A stretch of DNA of 64,000 nucleotides from Bacteroidota bacterium. Its GTDB lineage: Bacteria > Bacteroidota > Bacteroidia > Bacteroidales > JAADJA01. The stretch spans positions 124,001-188,000 of the forward strand of contig JAHLKX010000004.1 of NCBI GenBank assembly GCA_020444515.1, in the 5' to 3' direction. This document shows, one piece after another, positions 1 to 9,671 of this stretch. Numbering within the stretch: the first letter of the stretch is position 1; every line of letters starts with the position of its first letter. The position numbers and the translations under genes were made by a program. The notes under the pieces were generated by a model, which saw nothing but the letters and a program-made list of their open reading frames with translations, made no database searches and was not told where the DNA came from.

Positions 1-222
1 ACGTACGCAAACATCGAATTCAACTCCCATACGAATGAATTCACAACAGTTGAAGTATATGACCTCATGGGTCAAAAAATAGAAACCCTGTTTAGCGACC
101 TGATGAAAGCTGGACAGCAATACCGGGTCAACTTGAATGCAAGTGAATATAGAAGTGGCACTTATCTTATTGTGCTCAGGCAGGCTGAAACGGTAAAGCG
201 TCAAAAAATCACCTTACGGTAA
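1..222 (+). CDS. T9SS type A sorting domain, C-terminal end of a secreted protein (partial)
   Basis: The frame is open from base 1 to the TAA at 220-222 and encodes the last 73 residues of a protein that starts outside the window. The segment has the pattern of the type IX secretion C-terminal signal: a beta-rich stretch with VEVYDLMGQKIETL, then GQQYRVNLNASEYRSGTYLI, ending in a basic KRQKITLR. In Bacteroidota this domain sends proteins through the outer membrane and is removed by the PorU sortase. What the missing N-terminal part does cannot be said. Confidence 0.85.
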   Translation, partial: TYANIEFNSHTNEFTTVEVYDLMGQKIETLFSDLMKAGQQYRVNLNASEYRSGTYLIVLRQAETVKRQKITLR

Positions 223-235
223 GTTTAACTATCCA

Positions 236-272
236 AAAAAAATCGCTGGCACTGATGTCAGCGATTTTTTTA
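236..272 (+). terminator. Rho-independent terminator
   Basis: An 8-bp stem AATCGCTG/CAGCGATT encloses a 10-base loop and is followed by a T tract. It lies just after the stop of the T9SS protein. A-rich sequence on the left also gives a T tract on the other strand, so it may serve the minus-strand helicase gene ending at 307 as well. Confidence 0.8.
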
Positions 273-306
273 TTTTGGCAATTTTAATAAACTGATGGCC
301 ATATTG

Positions 307-3300
307 TTATACTGTGACCACCGGTTCTGGCTCATGAATATATAATAAAACACCCTCTGTTTGATCATAACCCATTTCACGCAGAGTTTTTAAATACGAT
401 TCTACCTGCCTGATGTGTTTTTGGCTTTTTCTGCCGGTTTTGTAATCCACTACAATCACTTTATCTCCATCCATAATCAACTTATCAGGCCGGTGGACCG
501 TTCCATCGGGCAACAAAATATCAACCTCTTCTTTGCTTTTTAGGTTTGGATTGAAATAGGCTTTCACTTTTGGATGGTTGATAAAATTCGTCAAATTTTT
601 ATTAATTTCTTCAGCCTGATAAGGATCCAAAATACCCTGGATTACATATTCACTGGTTATTTTTTTCAGTTCATCTGGATGATGGATTTCCGCCAGGATT
701 TTATGCATTAAAGTCCCCCATTCCTGCTCACCTCCTGGGTGATCAGTGTCCCAATATTCAGGGGCCTGCAGACTTAAGCTGATTTGTTTTCGCCAATCAA
801 CCGAATGAAATGCTGAAAAACCCCTGGTCTCTTCTTCCCGTTCTAACAGCCTGACTGTATTCCGGGTTTTGGGATCACCGAAATCATAAGTCAGTTTACC
901 TTCCTGCCATTCCGAAACCTCCTCAAGAAATTGCTTTAATAATCTTGGAACAGAGGGTTTCCCATCTGATTTTACCGGGGGTTTGGTCGACAAGATATAC
1001 AGACGGTCTGCTGCACGGGTCATAACAACGTATAACAAATTGATCAAATCAAGCAAAGACTTATTGGATTCCTGGTGCAGTTCATCTGCGAAATCAGTTT
1101 CTTCCAGTCGGGATGAAGCATCCACCAGCGCGGTTTTTAATTCAGGCAACTGATCGCCGGGATGGATCCATAACTTTTCCTTGGTCATCCTTAAAGATTC
1201 AGTGGCAAATGGATAAATCACCACCGGGAACTCCAATCCTTTGGACTTATGAATGGTCATCACGTGAACAGCATCCACCTCTTCAGGGACAACAATGGAA
1301 AGGGTTTCTTTCTTTTTCTCCCACCATTCCAGCATAGCAGACAAATCAAAAGAAGCATCCTTACTTTGTTCAAGAATTGCATCCAGGAAAAAAGGTAAAT
1401 AAGGATCCGTCTTCTTATTCAGTCCCAATAGACGGATCAATTCCTCACAAAATTCATAGACTGTAAGTTTTTGCAGATATCCGACTTGCAAATGGATTCC
1501 TGATGTATTCAATTTTTGGAAGAAAGATCCGCTTCGGTCTGAGTTTGAATCCTGACGAATAAAATGTTGTATCGCTTCAGACAATGTTCCGTCTAACAAT
1601 CCCTGGGCGTATATCCAATGAACAATTTCGACCTTTGCAATATCATTTTCAGGATTGAGCAGCAATCGGGCAATGGAAAGGATCACCCGAACATTGGGAG
1701 AAACAGACAATAGCAAAGACTCATTGGACACCACCGGGATGTTGTGTTGTAATAAGAATGACGCCATATCACTGGCGTTTCGGTTATTTCTGCAAAGGAT
1801 GGCAATATCCCTTTTTTCATAATGAAATTCAGATACATTGTAAATGATTTGAAGTGTCCTCTCCAGATAAAACAAGTCTTTTTCCAGATCGTTATTTTCA
1901 CTATCGTAAAACTCGATGCTGACATATCCCCCCTCCTGCTTTCCGCCGGCAATCTGGGCTGCATTCTCATAGATTTTTTTATAATTTTCAGGAAGAGAAG
2001 CAGCCATTGATTTGAAAAAGGCATTATTGAATTCCACCAACCGGCGCCCTGACCGGAAATTGTGGTTTAGCTTCATTTCTTTAAAATTCCTGACGAGTGA
2101 ATGCTGCCGCTCCAGTGCAAAAAAGGTATCCGGGTTCTTATACACTTGCGGGAGATTGATGAATTGTTCAACTTCACCGCTTCGCCATCGGTAGATGGCC
2201 TGTTTGGCATCACCAAGGACCATATTGAAGTGCTGACTGGCCAGTGAATTATCAATAAGGGGCAATAGGTTCTGCCATTGAAGCACAGATGTATCCTGAA
2301 ATTCGTCCACCAGAAAATGTTGATATTTTTCTCCCACCCTTTCATAGATAAATGGTACGGGCTCATTCAAAGCCACAGAAGCTATTTTCTGATTGAATTC
2401 TGAAATCAATAAAATATTGTTTTCCGACTTATAATCATTGAGCATTTTTTCAATTTCGTGAAGGATGGCCAGGGGATATAGATTTTTCCTCACCTCCTGC
2501 CACAAAATGTAGCGTGCATAATATTGACCCAGGAACCGGTCTATTTCAAGAAAAATATCGGAAAGCCTGGTTTTGATGATATCAATGGCAGCTTTATCAT
2601 CCTCAGAAGCTTTACCACTGCACCACTTATCCTCTTCGACTGTCGTCCTTACGTAGGAATTTGGTGAAAGCGATGAAAAATTTTTACTTATCAACCGATC
2701 AAAATAGGCATATATTCCCCTGTTTCCGTAATAAAATGAAGATGGCTGTATGCCCTCCTGCCCGATCAATTGCATGGCTTCTGAACCCATTTTATAAAGA
2801 GAAGATTCAAATTCATGGATGGATTTGCTGAGCCCGGAGTGGATTTTCAGAAACTCTTCGATGGTGTATTCCCTCAATTCCTTTACCTGCAGCTGGCTAT
2901 CTTCAACCATCAATAGTTTTGCCACATGATAGATATCATCTTCAATATTCCAGTTTTTTTCATCTTCAGCTTTTAACTGGGTGAACCTGACCAACAATTC
3001 GGTGATCCTGTTATCACTTCCGGCACGATTGATCAGCAAATCAATCATTCTCCTTAGGATATCTTCCGTATCCAGTTCCACCTCAAAACTCATGGGTATC
3101 CGAAGATCGAAGGCAAAGCTTCGAATGATCCGATGGACAAAGCTGTCGATGGTACTGATGGCAAAATCAGTATAATGGTGAAGGATCAATTTCGTTACGA
3201 TCCTTGCATTTTCAATGAGTTCCTGTTCTGGCTTTGCCAAATTTTCCATTATTTGATCAAACATCACTTTTACAGTGCCATTGAGCTCTTTTTCAGGCTG

Positions 3301-3486
3301 GTTTCCAATTTGAAAAAGTGCTTGCAATATGCGCTCCTTCATTTCATTGGCAGCCTTATTGGTAAAGGTAATAGCAAGGATTGACCGATAAGTCCGGGGG
3401 GCCTTTAATACCATCTGAAGATATTCCTTCACAAGTGTAAAGGTCTTTCCTGAGCCGGCCGATGACTTATAAACAGTAAAACTCAT
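307..3486 (-). CDS. AddA/RecB-like UvrD-family helicase with C-terminal PD-(D/E)XK nuclease
   Basis: This 1059-residue superfamily 1 helicase-nuclease should process double-strand DNA ends for recombination. Visible motifs in order are Walker A SSAGSGKT (residues 8-15), TFTNKAANEMKER (motif Ia), VDEFQDTS (about 393-400, motif II), GDAKQAIYRWRSG (motif III), NFRSGRRLVEFN (motif IV), MTIHKSKGLEFPVV (motif V) and YVVMTRAADRLYIL (motif VI). The C-terminus has GTLMHKIL, then RPDKLIMDGDKVIVVDYKTG, the D...DYK signature of RecB-type nucleases. Length and order match the AddA-like exonuclease subunit of Bacteroidota. The usual AddB-like partner is not adjacent, so it must lie elsewhere or outside the window. 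Confidence 0.9.
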   Translation of the reverse strand: MSFTVYKSSAGSGKTFTLVKEYLQMVLKAPRTYRSILAITFTNKAANEMKERILQALFQIGNQPEKELNGTVKVMFDQIMENLAKPEQELIENARIVTKLILHHYTDFAISTIDSFVHRIIRSFAFDLRIPMSFEVELDTEDILRRMIDLLINRAGSDNRITELLVRFTQLKAEDEKNWNIEDDIYHVAKLLMVEDSQLQVKELREYTIEEFLKIHSGLSKSIHEFESSLYKMGSEAMQLIGQEGIQPSSFYYGNRGIYAYFDRLISKNFSSLSPNSYVRTTVEEDKWCSGKASEDDKAAIDIIKTRLSDIFLEIDRFLGQYYARYILWQEVRKNLYPLAILHEIEKMLNDYKSENNILLISEFNQKIASVALNEPVPFIYERVGEKYQHFLVDEFQDTSVLQWQNLLPLIDNSLASQHFNMVLGDAKQAIYRWRSGEVEQFINLPQVYKNPDTFFALERQHSLVRNFKEMKLNHNFRSGRRLVEFNNAFFKSMAASLPENYKKIYENAAQIAGGKQEGGYVSIEFYDSENNDLEKDLFYLERTLQIIYNVSEFHYEKRDIAILCRNNRNASDMASFLLQHNIPVVSNESLLLSVSPNVRVILSIARLLLNPENDIAKVEIVHWIYAQGLLDGTLSEAIQHFIRQDSNSDRSGSFFQKLNTSGIHLQVGYLQKLTVYEFCEELIRLLGLNKKTDPYLPFFLDAILEQSKDASFDLSAMLEWWEKKKETLSIVVPEEVDAVHVMTIHKSKGLEFPVVIYPFATESLRMTKEKLWIHPGDQLPELKTALVDASSRLEETDFADELHQESNKSLLDLINLLYVVMTRAADRLYILSTKPPVKSDGKPSVPRLLKQFLEEVSEWQEGKLTYDFGDPKTRNTVRLLEREEETRGFSAFHSVDWRKQISLSLQAPEYWDTDHPGGEQEWGTLMHKILAEIHHPDELKKITSEYVIQGILDPYQAEEINKNLTNFINHPKVKAYFNPNLKSKEEVDILLPDGTVHRPDKLIMDGDKVIVVDYKTGRKSQKHIRQVESYLKTLREMGYDQTEGVLLYIHEPEPVVTV

Positions 3487-3511
3487 CTGAAAAGTTTTGA
3501 CGAATTTACAT

Positions 3512-3541
3512 AAAAAAACCCCCGATAAGCTACCGGGGGAA
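3512..3541 (-). terminator. Terminator for the minus-strand gene at 3585-4082
   Basis: Read on the minus strand, a G/C-rich hairpin (TCCCCCGGTAG...ATCGGGGG) is followed by seven T. It lies 45 bases past the stop of the TonB-like gene, separating it from the helicase gene downstream. Confidence 0.75.
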
Positions 3542-3584
3542 AAATGATCATGAAGAGGAATATATAAGGGCAGATAGTGCTATA

Positions 3585-4082
3585 TTAATATAACTTGAAT
3601 AAAAATCGCATGTAATAAGCTTTATGGACATCAACGACACAATCTCGCAAATGCAGGTTCTCGACTTGCGTCTTCACATAATTTTCCAATCGGGGATCGT
3701 TTGACATGGCTTCATCCACATGCACATTGCCGTAATCATCAAAAGAGAACTTTATAGCGACAGCACCTTCGATCCCTAATTTTTGTGCAAAATCCGGATA
3801 GGGCACCTGCTCCGAGATACATTCCCGTGCTGAACCCGGAAAGCCCCATTCAACCACCACTTCGGCCAGATCAATGACAATGGTATCAATAAAATTCTCA
3901 CGTTGTGTATTGGTGTTATCCGCGACCGGTTTAATCAATATAGGGTCAGCCATGACAGTGAGGAGATTATCTACCGGATTGGAAATTACCTGATCGACCG
4001 GCAAATTAAACAGCGAAAAAGAGAAAGCCTGGCCATAGAGGGCCAAACCTGTTAGTAGTAAAATAAGTTTTAGCGTTTTCAT
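3585..4082 (-). CDS. Exported protein with TonB C-terminal-like domain
   Basis: A 165-residue protein with a signal peptide (MKTLKLILLLTGLALYGQAF). From about residue 95 it reads VPYPDFAQKLGIEGAVAIKFSFDDYGNVHV, followed by VKTQVENLHL. That matches the pattern of TonB C-terminal or energy-transducer domains (YPEFARKNNIQGKV..F.I...G.V). It has no proline-rich spanning segment and no N-terminal anchor beyond the signal peptide, so it is unlikely to be a working TonB; a periplasmic binding or assembly role is possible. A strong terminator follows. The domain resemblance is fairly clear; the function is unknown. Confidence 0.6.
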   Translation of the reverse strand: MKTLKLILLLTGLALYGQAFSFSLFNLPVDQVISNPVDNLLTVMADPILIKPVADNTNTQRENFIDTIVIDLAEVVVEWGFPGSARECISEQVPYPDFAQKLGIEGAVAIKFSFDDYGNVHVDEAMSNDPRLENYVKTQVENLHLRDCVVDVHKAYYMRFLFKLY

Positions 4083-4309
4083 GGTTTAAATTATTTCGTT
4101 AGCATGTTTAAATTGGTATAAAGAAGGGTTCTATTTTTATGCCAAAATCCATAATAAATTATTTTTCAGAACCTTACAACTAATTTCTCGTGATTTTCAA
4201 AATGAAATGTTGTACGATAGCTAACAGATTTTGTCCATTTGCGCACAAAAATTGGATGATCAGTTTTTTAATTTTAACTTTACCCGTTCAAAAAAATAAC
4301 ACGCAAAAA

Positions 4310-5563
4310 ATGAAATCAATTCTTACCATCAATTTGTTCAGCAAGTTCAATCTCATTATACTTCTGCTGACTCCAATGCTTCTCATAGCACAAAAGGAGA
4401 ATCCAAAAGATGAGGCCATTTATAAAATCAAACAAAACGGATTCTATCAGGATTCCATTTTACCCGCCATCGACGCGTTCAATTCAGTGCCTGATAAACC
4501 AAAATCCTATTTAACGATGGATTTTGAGGATCAAGAATTTCCCACTGATCCAACGTTATACAAAACATTCTGGCACAATGCACCACTTTCGCAGGGAGCA
4601 ACCGGCACTTGCTGGTGCTTTTCAACCGTTTCGTTCCTCGAATCTGAGATCAACCGGCTTCACAATATCAAGGTCAAATTATCCGAAATGTATATTGTCT
4701 ATTGGGAATACGTCGCAAGAGCCGAATATTTTGTAGAGACCAGGGGCAAAATGTACCTGGGAGAAGGCTCAGAAACCAATGCCGTTACCCGCATCATCAA
4801 AGAAAGGGGTCTCGTTCCGGCAAATGTTTATTCGGGTATGCTTCAAAACCAGCGGTTTCATGATCACAGCAAATTATTTGAGGAGATAAAAAACTACCTG
4901 GGACAGGTTAAGGCAAACAATGCCTGGGATCCCGAGGCAGTTGTTTCGACCGTTAAGGACATATTAAACCATTACATGCAAGCCCCTCCCGACCAATTCA
5001 TTTACAAAGGTGAGAACTATACGCCGGTCTCATTTATGCAGGATTACCTGAAAGTTAAACCTGATGACTATTTCTGCTTTATGTCGACCAAATCAAAAAC
5101 CTACAATCAAAAAGGAGAACTGGAAGAACCGGATAACTGGTGGCACAATGATGACTACTATAATATCCACTTAAATGATTTTAATGACCTGTTGAAAGAT
5201 GCACTTCAAAATGGCTTCACAATAGCTATTTGCGGCGATGTCAGTGAGCCTGGTTATGACCGGTACAAAGAAGTTGGGATTATTCCTACCTTTGACATAC
5301 CGGCTGATTACATTGATGAGAATGCTCGCGAGTACAGGATTTCAAACAATACAACCACCGATGATCATTGCATCCACATTGTGGGTATATATGAATTCAG
5401 GGGTATGACATGGCTGATGATCAAGGACTCCAGCTCAAGTGGATTTGATGGACCCAATAAGGGTTACCGTTTTATAAGGGAAGATTATGTAAAACTCAAG
5501 ATCCTGGCAGCCATGGTTCATAAAGACGCGGCAAGGCCAGTACTGGATAAGATTATTAAATAG
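4310..5563 (+). CDS. C1-family (bleomycin hydrolase/PepC-like) cysteine peptidase, exported
   Basis: The active-site signature QGATGTCWCFSTVSFLESE gives Cys101 in the 417-residue product. The His motif DDHCIHIVGIYEF and the following WLMIKDSSSSG complete a papain-fold arrangement of the bleomycin hydrolase type. The usual catalytic Asn of ENSWG aligns with Asp in KDSSS; I believe this occurs in this bacterial subfamily but it should be checked. The frame stays open upstream to 4190, but the ATG at 4310 begins a normal signal peptide (MKSILTINLF...LLTPMLLIAQ), so I place the start there. A secreted aminopeptidase-like role is likely. It converges with alaS, 16 bases away. Confidence 0.85.
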   Translation: MKSILTINLFSKFNLIILLLTPMLLIAQKENPKDEAIYKIKQNGFYQDSILPAIDAFNSVPDKPKSYLTMDFEDQEFPTDPTLYKTFWHNAPLSQGATGTCWCFSTVSFLESEINRLHNIKVKLSEMYIVYWEYVARAEYFVETRGKMYLGEGSETNAVTRIIKERGLVPANVYSGMLQNQRFHDHSKLFEEIKNYLGQVKANNAWDPEAVVSTVKDILNHYMQAPPDQFIYKGENYTPVSFMQDYLKVKPDDYFCFMSTKSKTYNQKGELEEPDNWWHNDDYYNIHLNDFNDLLKDALQNGFTIAICGDVSEPGYDRYKEVGIIPTFDIPADYIDENAREYRISNNTTTDDHCIHIVGIYEFRGMTWLMIKDSSSSGFDGPNKGYRFIREDYVKLKILAAMVHKDAARPVLDKIIK

Positions 5564-5579
5564 AATTTCATTCCTAAAC

Positions 5580-8201
5580 TTAATCGCTGATCATTTCTTT
5601 TGCTTTTTGGAAAGCATCAGCTAATCCGGCCGGATTTTTACCGCCAGCGGTTGCAAAATGAGGTTGACCGCCGCCTCCCCCCTGGATGTGTCTGGCCATA
5701 TCCCGGATCATTTTACCGGCATTGAAACCTTTTTTCTGAATGAGGCTTTCGGATATCATCAGGGTAAGATTGGCTTTACCCTCATTTTCAGTACCCAACA
5801 GTAAGAACAGGTGATCCACTTCCCGGTTGATTTCGAATGCCAGATTTTTTACAGCACCCATATCAAGGTCTACTTTCCGGGCAATAAAATTAATATCGTT
5901 GATTTTTTCAGCTTGGTCTATCAATTCCTGCTTGAGCATGCCAGCTTTTTGGGCATTCAATTGATCGATTTGCTTTTTCAGTTCGTTGTTATGATCCATG
6001 AGGTTCTGAACGCCCCTGACCAGGTCTTTCTGGTTCTTAAGCAACTCTTTTAAAGCATCAACGGTATCAATAAAACCATCCACATATTTTTCGGCCAGGG
6101 CACCGGTAACAGCTTCTATCCTTCGAATTCCCGCAGCAATGGCGCCTTCCGAAACAATTTTGAACAATCCGATTTGTCCGGTGGCCGGAACATGCGTTCC
6201 GCCACACAATTCAACCGAATAATCCTGGTCGAAGGTAATGACACGAACCTTTTCACCATATTTTTCACCAAATAAGGCCATAGCACCCATTTGAAGCGCA
6301 TCATTCATTGGGACATCTCTTTTTTCGTTGATGGAGATATTTTCACGGATCTTTTCATTGACCAGCTTTTCAATCTCGCTGATCTCCTCTTTGGTAAGTT
6401 TAGCGAAGTGAGAAAAGTCAAATCGCAATCGCTCCGGATCTACCAACGAACCTTTTTGTTCAACATGATCGCCCAGAACCTTTCTCAACGCAGCATGCAT
6501 CAAATGCGTGGCACTATGATTATTGGCCGTAAGCAATCGTTTATGCTCATCCACCCTGGCGGTAAATGCCATATTAGGATCAGCAGGGATATCGGGTGAA
6601 ATATGAACGATCAACTCATTTTCTTTTTGCGTATCGGTGATGATAATCTTTTCTGAATTGCTGATCAAATATCCCTGATCACCTACCTGACCTCCCGATT
6701 CTGCATAAAAGGGCGTTTGATCCAGCACAATCTGATAAAAATTCTTTTTAGCCTCATTGATCTTACGGTAACGAAGAATCTTAGCCGGTGCCTCCGTGGT
6801 TTCATAGCCCAGAAATTTTGTTTTTTCAGCACTATCCTGTAAAACGACCCAATCTTCCGTACTTTTTTCAGCGGCCTTTCGGGACCGATTTTTTTGTGCT
6901 TCCAATCCCTTATTAAACCCTTCCATATCCACTTTTCGATCCATTTCGCGGGCCATGATCTGTGTAAGGTCAACCGGGAAACCATAGGTGTCGAACAATT
7001 CAAAAGCAAATGAACCTTCAATATCCTGATTGCCGGGATGGGTTTCCATATAGATTTCGAATTTTTTTATCCCTTGCGAAAGCGTTCTTAAAAATGTTTG
7101 CTCCTCTTCGTGTATCACTTTCATAATGAGATCTTGCTGGGATTTGATTTCCGGAAACTCCTCCCCCATCTTTTCAACCAAAACAGGCACCAGCAAGTGG
7201 ATAAATGGCTCCTGCATCGAAAGGAAAGTAAAACCATAACGAATGGCACGACGAAGGATCCTACGAATAACATAACCTGCTTTCACATTGGATGGCAATT
7301 GACCATCGGCAATAGAAAACACAACTGCGCGAAGGTGGTCGGCAACAACACGCATGGCAATATCCTGCTTTTCATCGCTTCTATACTTGAAACCGGTAAT
7401 TTCGCCAATCTTATGGATCAGCGCCTGGAAAATATCCGTATCATAATTCGATTTCCTTCCCTGTAAAACCATACACAAACGTTCGAATCCCATTCCGGTA
7501 TCTACATGTTTTGAAGGCAATGGCACCAGTTTCCCATCCGATTTACGATTAAATTCTATAAATACCAGATTCCAAATCTCAATTACTTCAGGATGATCCT
7601 GATTCACCAGGTCTTTGCCGGGTGTTTTTTTCTTATCGGATGCATCCCTCAGGTCAACATGTATTTCAGAACAGGGTCCGCATGGTCCGGTATCACCCAT
7701 TTCCCAAAAATTATCCTTTTTTGAACCATACAGAATCCGATCCTCATGAACCATCTTTTTCCAATAATCAAAGGCTTCCTGATCGGGTTCAAGGTTATCT
7801 TCTGGATCGCCTCCGAAAACGGTCACATACAGTTGATCAGGATCAATTTTATAAACTTTTGTTAACAGTTCCCATGCCCAGGCAATGGCTTCTTTTTTGA
7901 AATAGTCACCAAAAGACCAGTTGCCCAGCATCTCAAACATGGTATGATGATAGGTATCATGTCCAACTTCATCCAAATCATTGTGTTTACCGGATACGCG
8001 CAAACACTTCTGGGTATTGGCCACCCGGTTGGCATCAGCTGTTGAATTACCCAGAAAAATATCTTTGAACTGGTTCATTCCTGCATTGGTGAACATCAGT
8101 GTTGGATCATTCTTGACAACCATTGGTGCCGATGGAACAATCTTATGTTGTTTCTCTTTAAAAAACTCAAAAAATGCCTGCCGTACCTGCTTTGAATCCA
8201 T
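5580..8201 (-). CDS. alaS: Alanine--tRNA ligase
   Basis: An 873-residue protein, the normal AlaRS length. It starts MDSKQVRQAFFEFFKEKQH and continues with the class II core (MFTNAGMNQFKDIFLG, VADHLRAVVFSIADG, VIRRILRRAIRYG). The editing domain has HSATHLMHAALRKVLG and the zinc-binding VELCGGTHV. The C-Ala end carries GGGGGQPHFATAGG. It charges tRNA-Ala in the cytoplasm. It is a single-copy housekeeping gene with no sign of disruption. It is divergent from the M23 peptidase gene across a 141-base region. Confidence 0.98.
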   Translation of the reverse strand: MDSKQVRQAFFEFFKEKQHKIVPSAPMVVKNDPTLMFTNAGMNQFKDIFLGNSTADANRVANTQKCLRVSGKHNDLDEVGHDTYHHTMFEMLGNWSFGDYFKKEAIAWAWELLTKVYKIDPDQLYVTVFGGDPEDNLEPDQEAFDYWKKMVHEDRILYGSKKDNFWEMGDTGPCGPCSEIHVDLRDASDKKKTPGKDLVNQDHPEVIEIWNLVFIEFNRKSDGKLVPLPSKHVDTGMGFERLCMVLQGRKSNYDTDIFQALIHKIGEITGFKYRSDEKQDIAMRVVADHLRAVVFSIADGQLPSNVKAGYVIRRILRRAIRYGFTFLSMQEPFIHLLVPVLVEKMGEEFPEIKSQQDLIMKVIHEEEQTFLRTLSQGIKKFEIYMETHPGNQDIEGSFAFELFDTYGFPVDLTQIMAREMDRKVDMEGFNKGLEAQKNRSRKAAEKSTEDWVVLQDSAEKTKFLGYETTEAPAKILRYRKINEAKKNFYQIVLDQTPFYAESGGQVGDQGYLISNSEKIIITDTQKENELIVHISPDIPADPNMAFTARVDEHKRLLTANNHSATHLMHAALRKVLGDHVEQKGSLVDPERLRFDFSHFAKLTKEEISEIEKLVNEKIRENISINEKRDVPMNDALQMGAMALFGEKYGEKVRVITFDQDYSVELCGGTHVPATGQIGLFKIVSEGAIAAGIRRIEAVTGALAEKYVDGFIDTVDALKELLKNQKDLVRGVQNLMDHNNELKKQIDQLNAQKAGMLKQELIDQAEKINDINFIARKVDLDMGAVKNLAFEINREVDHLFLLLGTENEGKANLTLMISESLIQKKGFNAGKMIRDMARHIQGGGGGQPHFATAGGKNPAGLADAFQKAKEMISD

Positions 8202-8254
8202 TGTTATTTAATAATTATTAACACATTGCGGTTGAATACCGTCATACCAAAAGA

Positions 8255-8284
8255 TTGCAAAATTAATTTATTTGCATAACTTTG
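8255..8284 (+). promoter_or_regulatory. Bacteroidota-type promoter for the M23 peptidase gene
   Basis: TTG at 8255-8257, a 19-base spacer, and TAACTTTG at 8277-8284 fit the -33 TTG / -7 TAnnTTTG consensus. Transcription would start near 8290, giving a leader of about 50 bases before the ATG at 8343. Confidence 0.65.
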
Positions 8285-8342
8285 CAGCGATTTTATTGGT
8301 TATTTGCGAAACTTCATTTGCATATTAACCATATAATAAAAT

Positions 8343-9314
8343 ATGGCAAAAGTGAACTACAAGTTTAATAAGAAGTCACTGCAATTTGAGGAAGTTAAGG
8401 TCACCCTTAAAGCACGCTTGCTCAAAGCATTGTCAGTTGTGGCTACCGGAATGGTATTTGCAGCTGTGGTGATTTTTTTAGCATATACCTTTTTGGATTC
8501 TCCCAAGGAAAAGATGCTGAAGCGAGAAATTGCCCAGTATGAGCTTCAATTTGAGCGGATCAATGAACGATTGAATAAATACGACGCGGTTTTAACGGAC
8601 CTGGCAGATCGTGATGACAATATTTATCGGGTCATCTTTGAAGCTGAACCGGTACCCTCCTCCGTAAGGAAAGCTGGATTTGGGGGTACCGATCGCTATG
8701 CAAGACTTGAAGGTTATAAAAACTCTAACCTGATTATTGAAACTACCCGGAGGCTTGATAAAATTCAGAGCCAGCTGGTTGTGCAATCCGAATCGTTTGA
8801 TGAGGTATATCACATGGCCAAAAATAAAAATGAAATGCTTTCATGCATCCCGGCCATTCAACCGGTCAACAATAAAGACTTGAAAAGATTATCATCGTAT
8901 TACGGTTATCGTACCGATCCCATCTATAAAGTTAAAAAGTTCCACCCTGGCATTGATTTTTCAGCCCCCACAGGAACAGAAATCTATGCAACCGGTGATG
9001 GTGTTGTAAAAGCAATCACCCGCTCCAGAAGGGGTTATGGTAATCGTATCATCATCGATCACGGCTATGGATATGAAACCATGTATGCCCACATCCATGA
9101 ATTCAAGGTTCGTAAGGGTGAAAAAGTTAACCGTGGACAATTGATTGCTACGGTTGGAAATACTGGAAAATCCACAGCACCGCATTTGCATTATGAGATC
9201 AGGAAAGATGGAAAAAAGGTAAATCCCATCTATTACTTCTTTAATGATCTGTCTCCTGAGCAATATGATATGGTTCTTGAGCTGTCAACCAGGCCGACCC
9301 AATCCCTTGATTAA
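8343..9314 (+). CDS. M23-family metallopeptidase, inner-membrane anchored
   Basis: A 323-residue protein with one N-terminal membrane segment at about residues 28-50 (LSVVATGMVFAAVVIFLAYTF), then a coiled-coil stretch (REIAQYELQFERINERLNKY). The LytM/peptidase M23 domain follows, with zinc ligands in HPGIDFSAP and HLHYEIRKDG. SYYGYRTDP and YGNRIIIDHG are typical of the fold. It probably cuts or organises peptidoglycan at the periplasmic face. The MerR gene begins 12 bases after its stop, so the two are likely co-transcribed. This pairing is common in Bacteroidota. Confidence 0.9.
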   Translation: MAKVNYKFNKKSLQFEEVKVTLKARLLKALSVVATGMVFAAVVIFLAYTFLDSPKEKMLKREIAQYELQFERINERLNKYDAVLTDLADRDDNIYRVIFEAEPVPSSVRKAGFGGTDRYARLEGYKNSNLIIETTRRLDKIQSQLVVQSESFDEVYHMAKNKNEMLSCIPAIQPVNNKDLKRLSSYYGYRTDPIYKVKKFHPGIDFSAPTGTEIYATGDGVVKAITRSRRGYGNRIIIDHGYGYETMYAHIHEFKVRKGEKVNRGQLIATVGNTGKSTAPHLHYEIRKDGKKVNPIYYFFNDLSPEQYDMVLELSTRPTQSLD

Positions 9315-9326
9315 ATCAGTCATTTT

Positions 9327-9665
9327 ATGACGACCGATCCGTTCAAATCAGCCAAACTGTATTACTCCATTGGAGAGGTCGCCAAAATGTTCAATGTCAA
9401 CACATCCCTGATCCGGTTCTGGGAAAATGAATTCGATATCATTAAACCCAAGAAAAATAAAAAAGGAAACCGGCTTTTTACGCAACAGGATATTGACAAT
9501 TTCCATATTATATTTAACCTTGTTAAAGAGCGGGGATATACATTGCAGGGGGCCAAACAAAAATTGAGAAAAAACAAGGATGAAGCAGTCATCAACGCAG
9601 AGATCGTCAACAATCTGAAAAAGATCCGTAAAACGTTGGTCGACCTGGGAAACTCCCTGGACTAA
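9327..9665 (+). CDS. MerR-family transcriptional regulator
   Basis: A 112-residue protein. Its N-terminal winged helix reads YYSIGEVAKMFNVNTSLIRFWENEFDIIKPKKN, with the wing at GNRLFTQQDIDNFHII and a helix EROGY-like motif (ERGYTLQGAKQKL). The C-terminal part is only a short helix (INAEIVNNLKKIRKTLVDLG) with no effector domain, so no ligand can be inferred. It sits in a likely operon with the M23 peptidase. Confidence 0.88.
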   Translation: MTTDPFKSAKLYYSIGEVAKMFNVNTSLIRFWENEFDIIKPKKNKKGNRLFTQQDIDNFHIIFNLVKERGYTLQGAKQKLRKNKDEAVINAEIVNNLKKIRKTLVDLGNSLD

Positions 9666-9671
9666 ACGGGA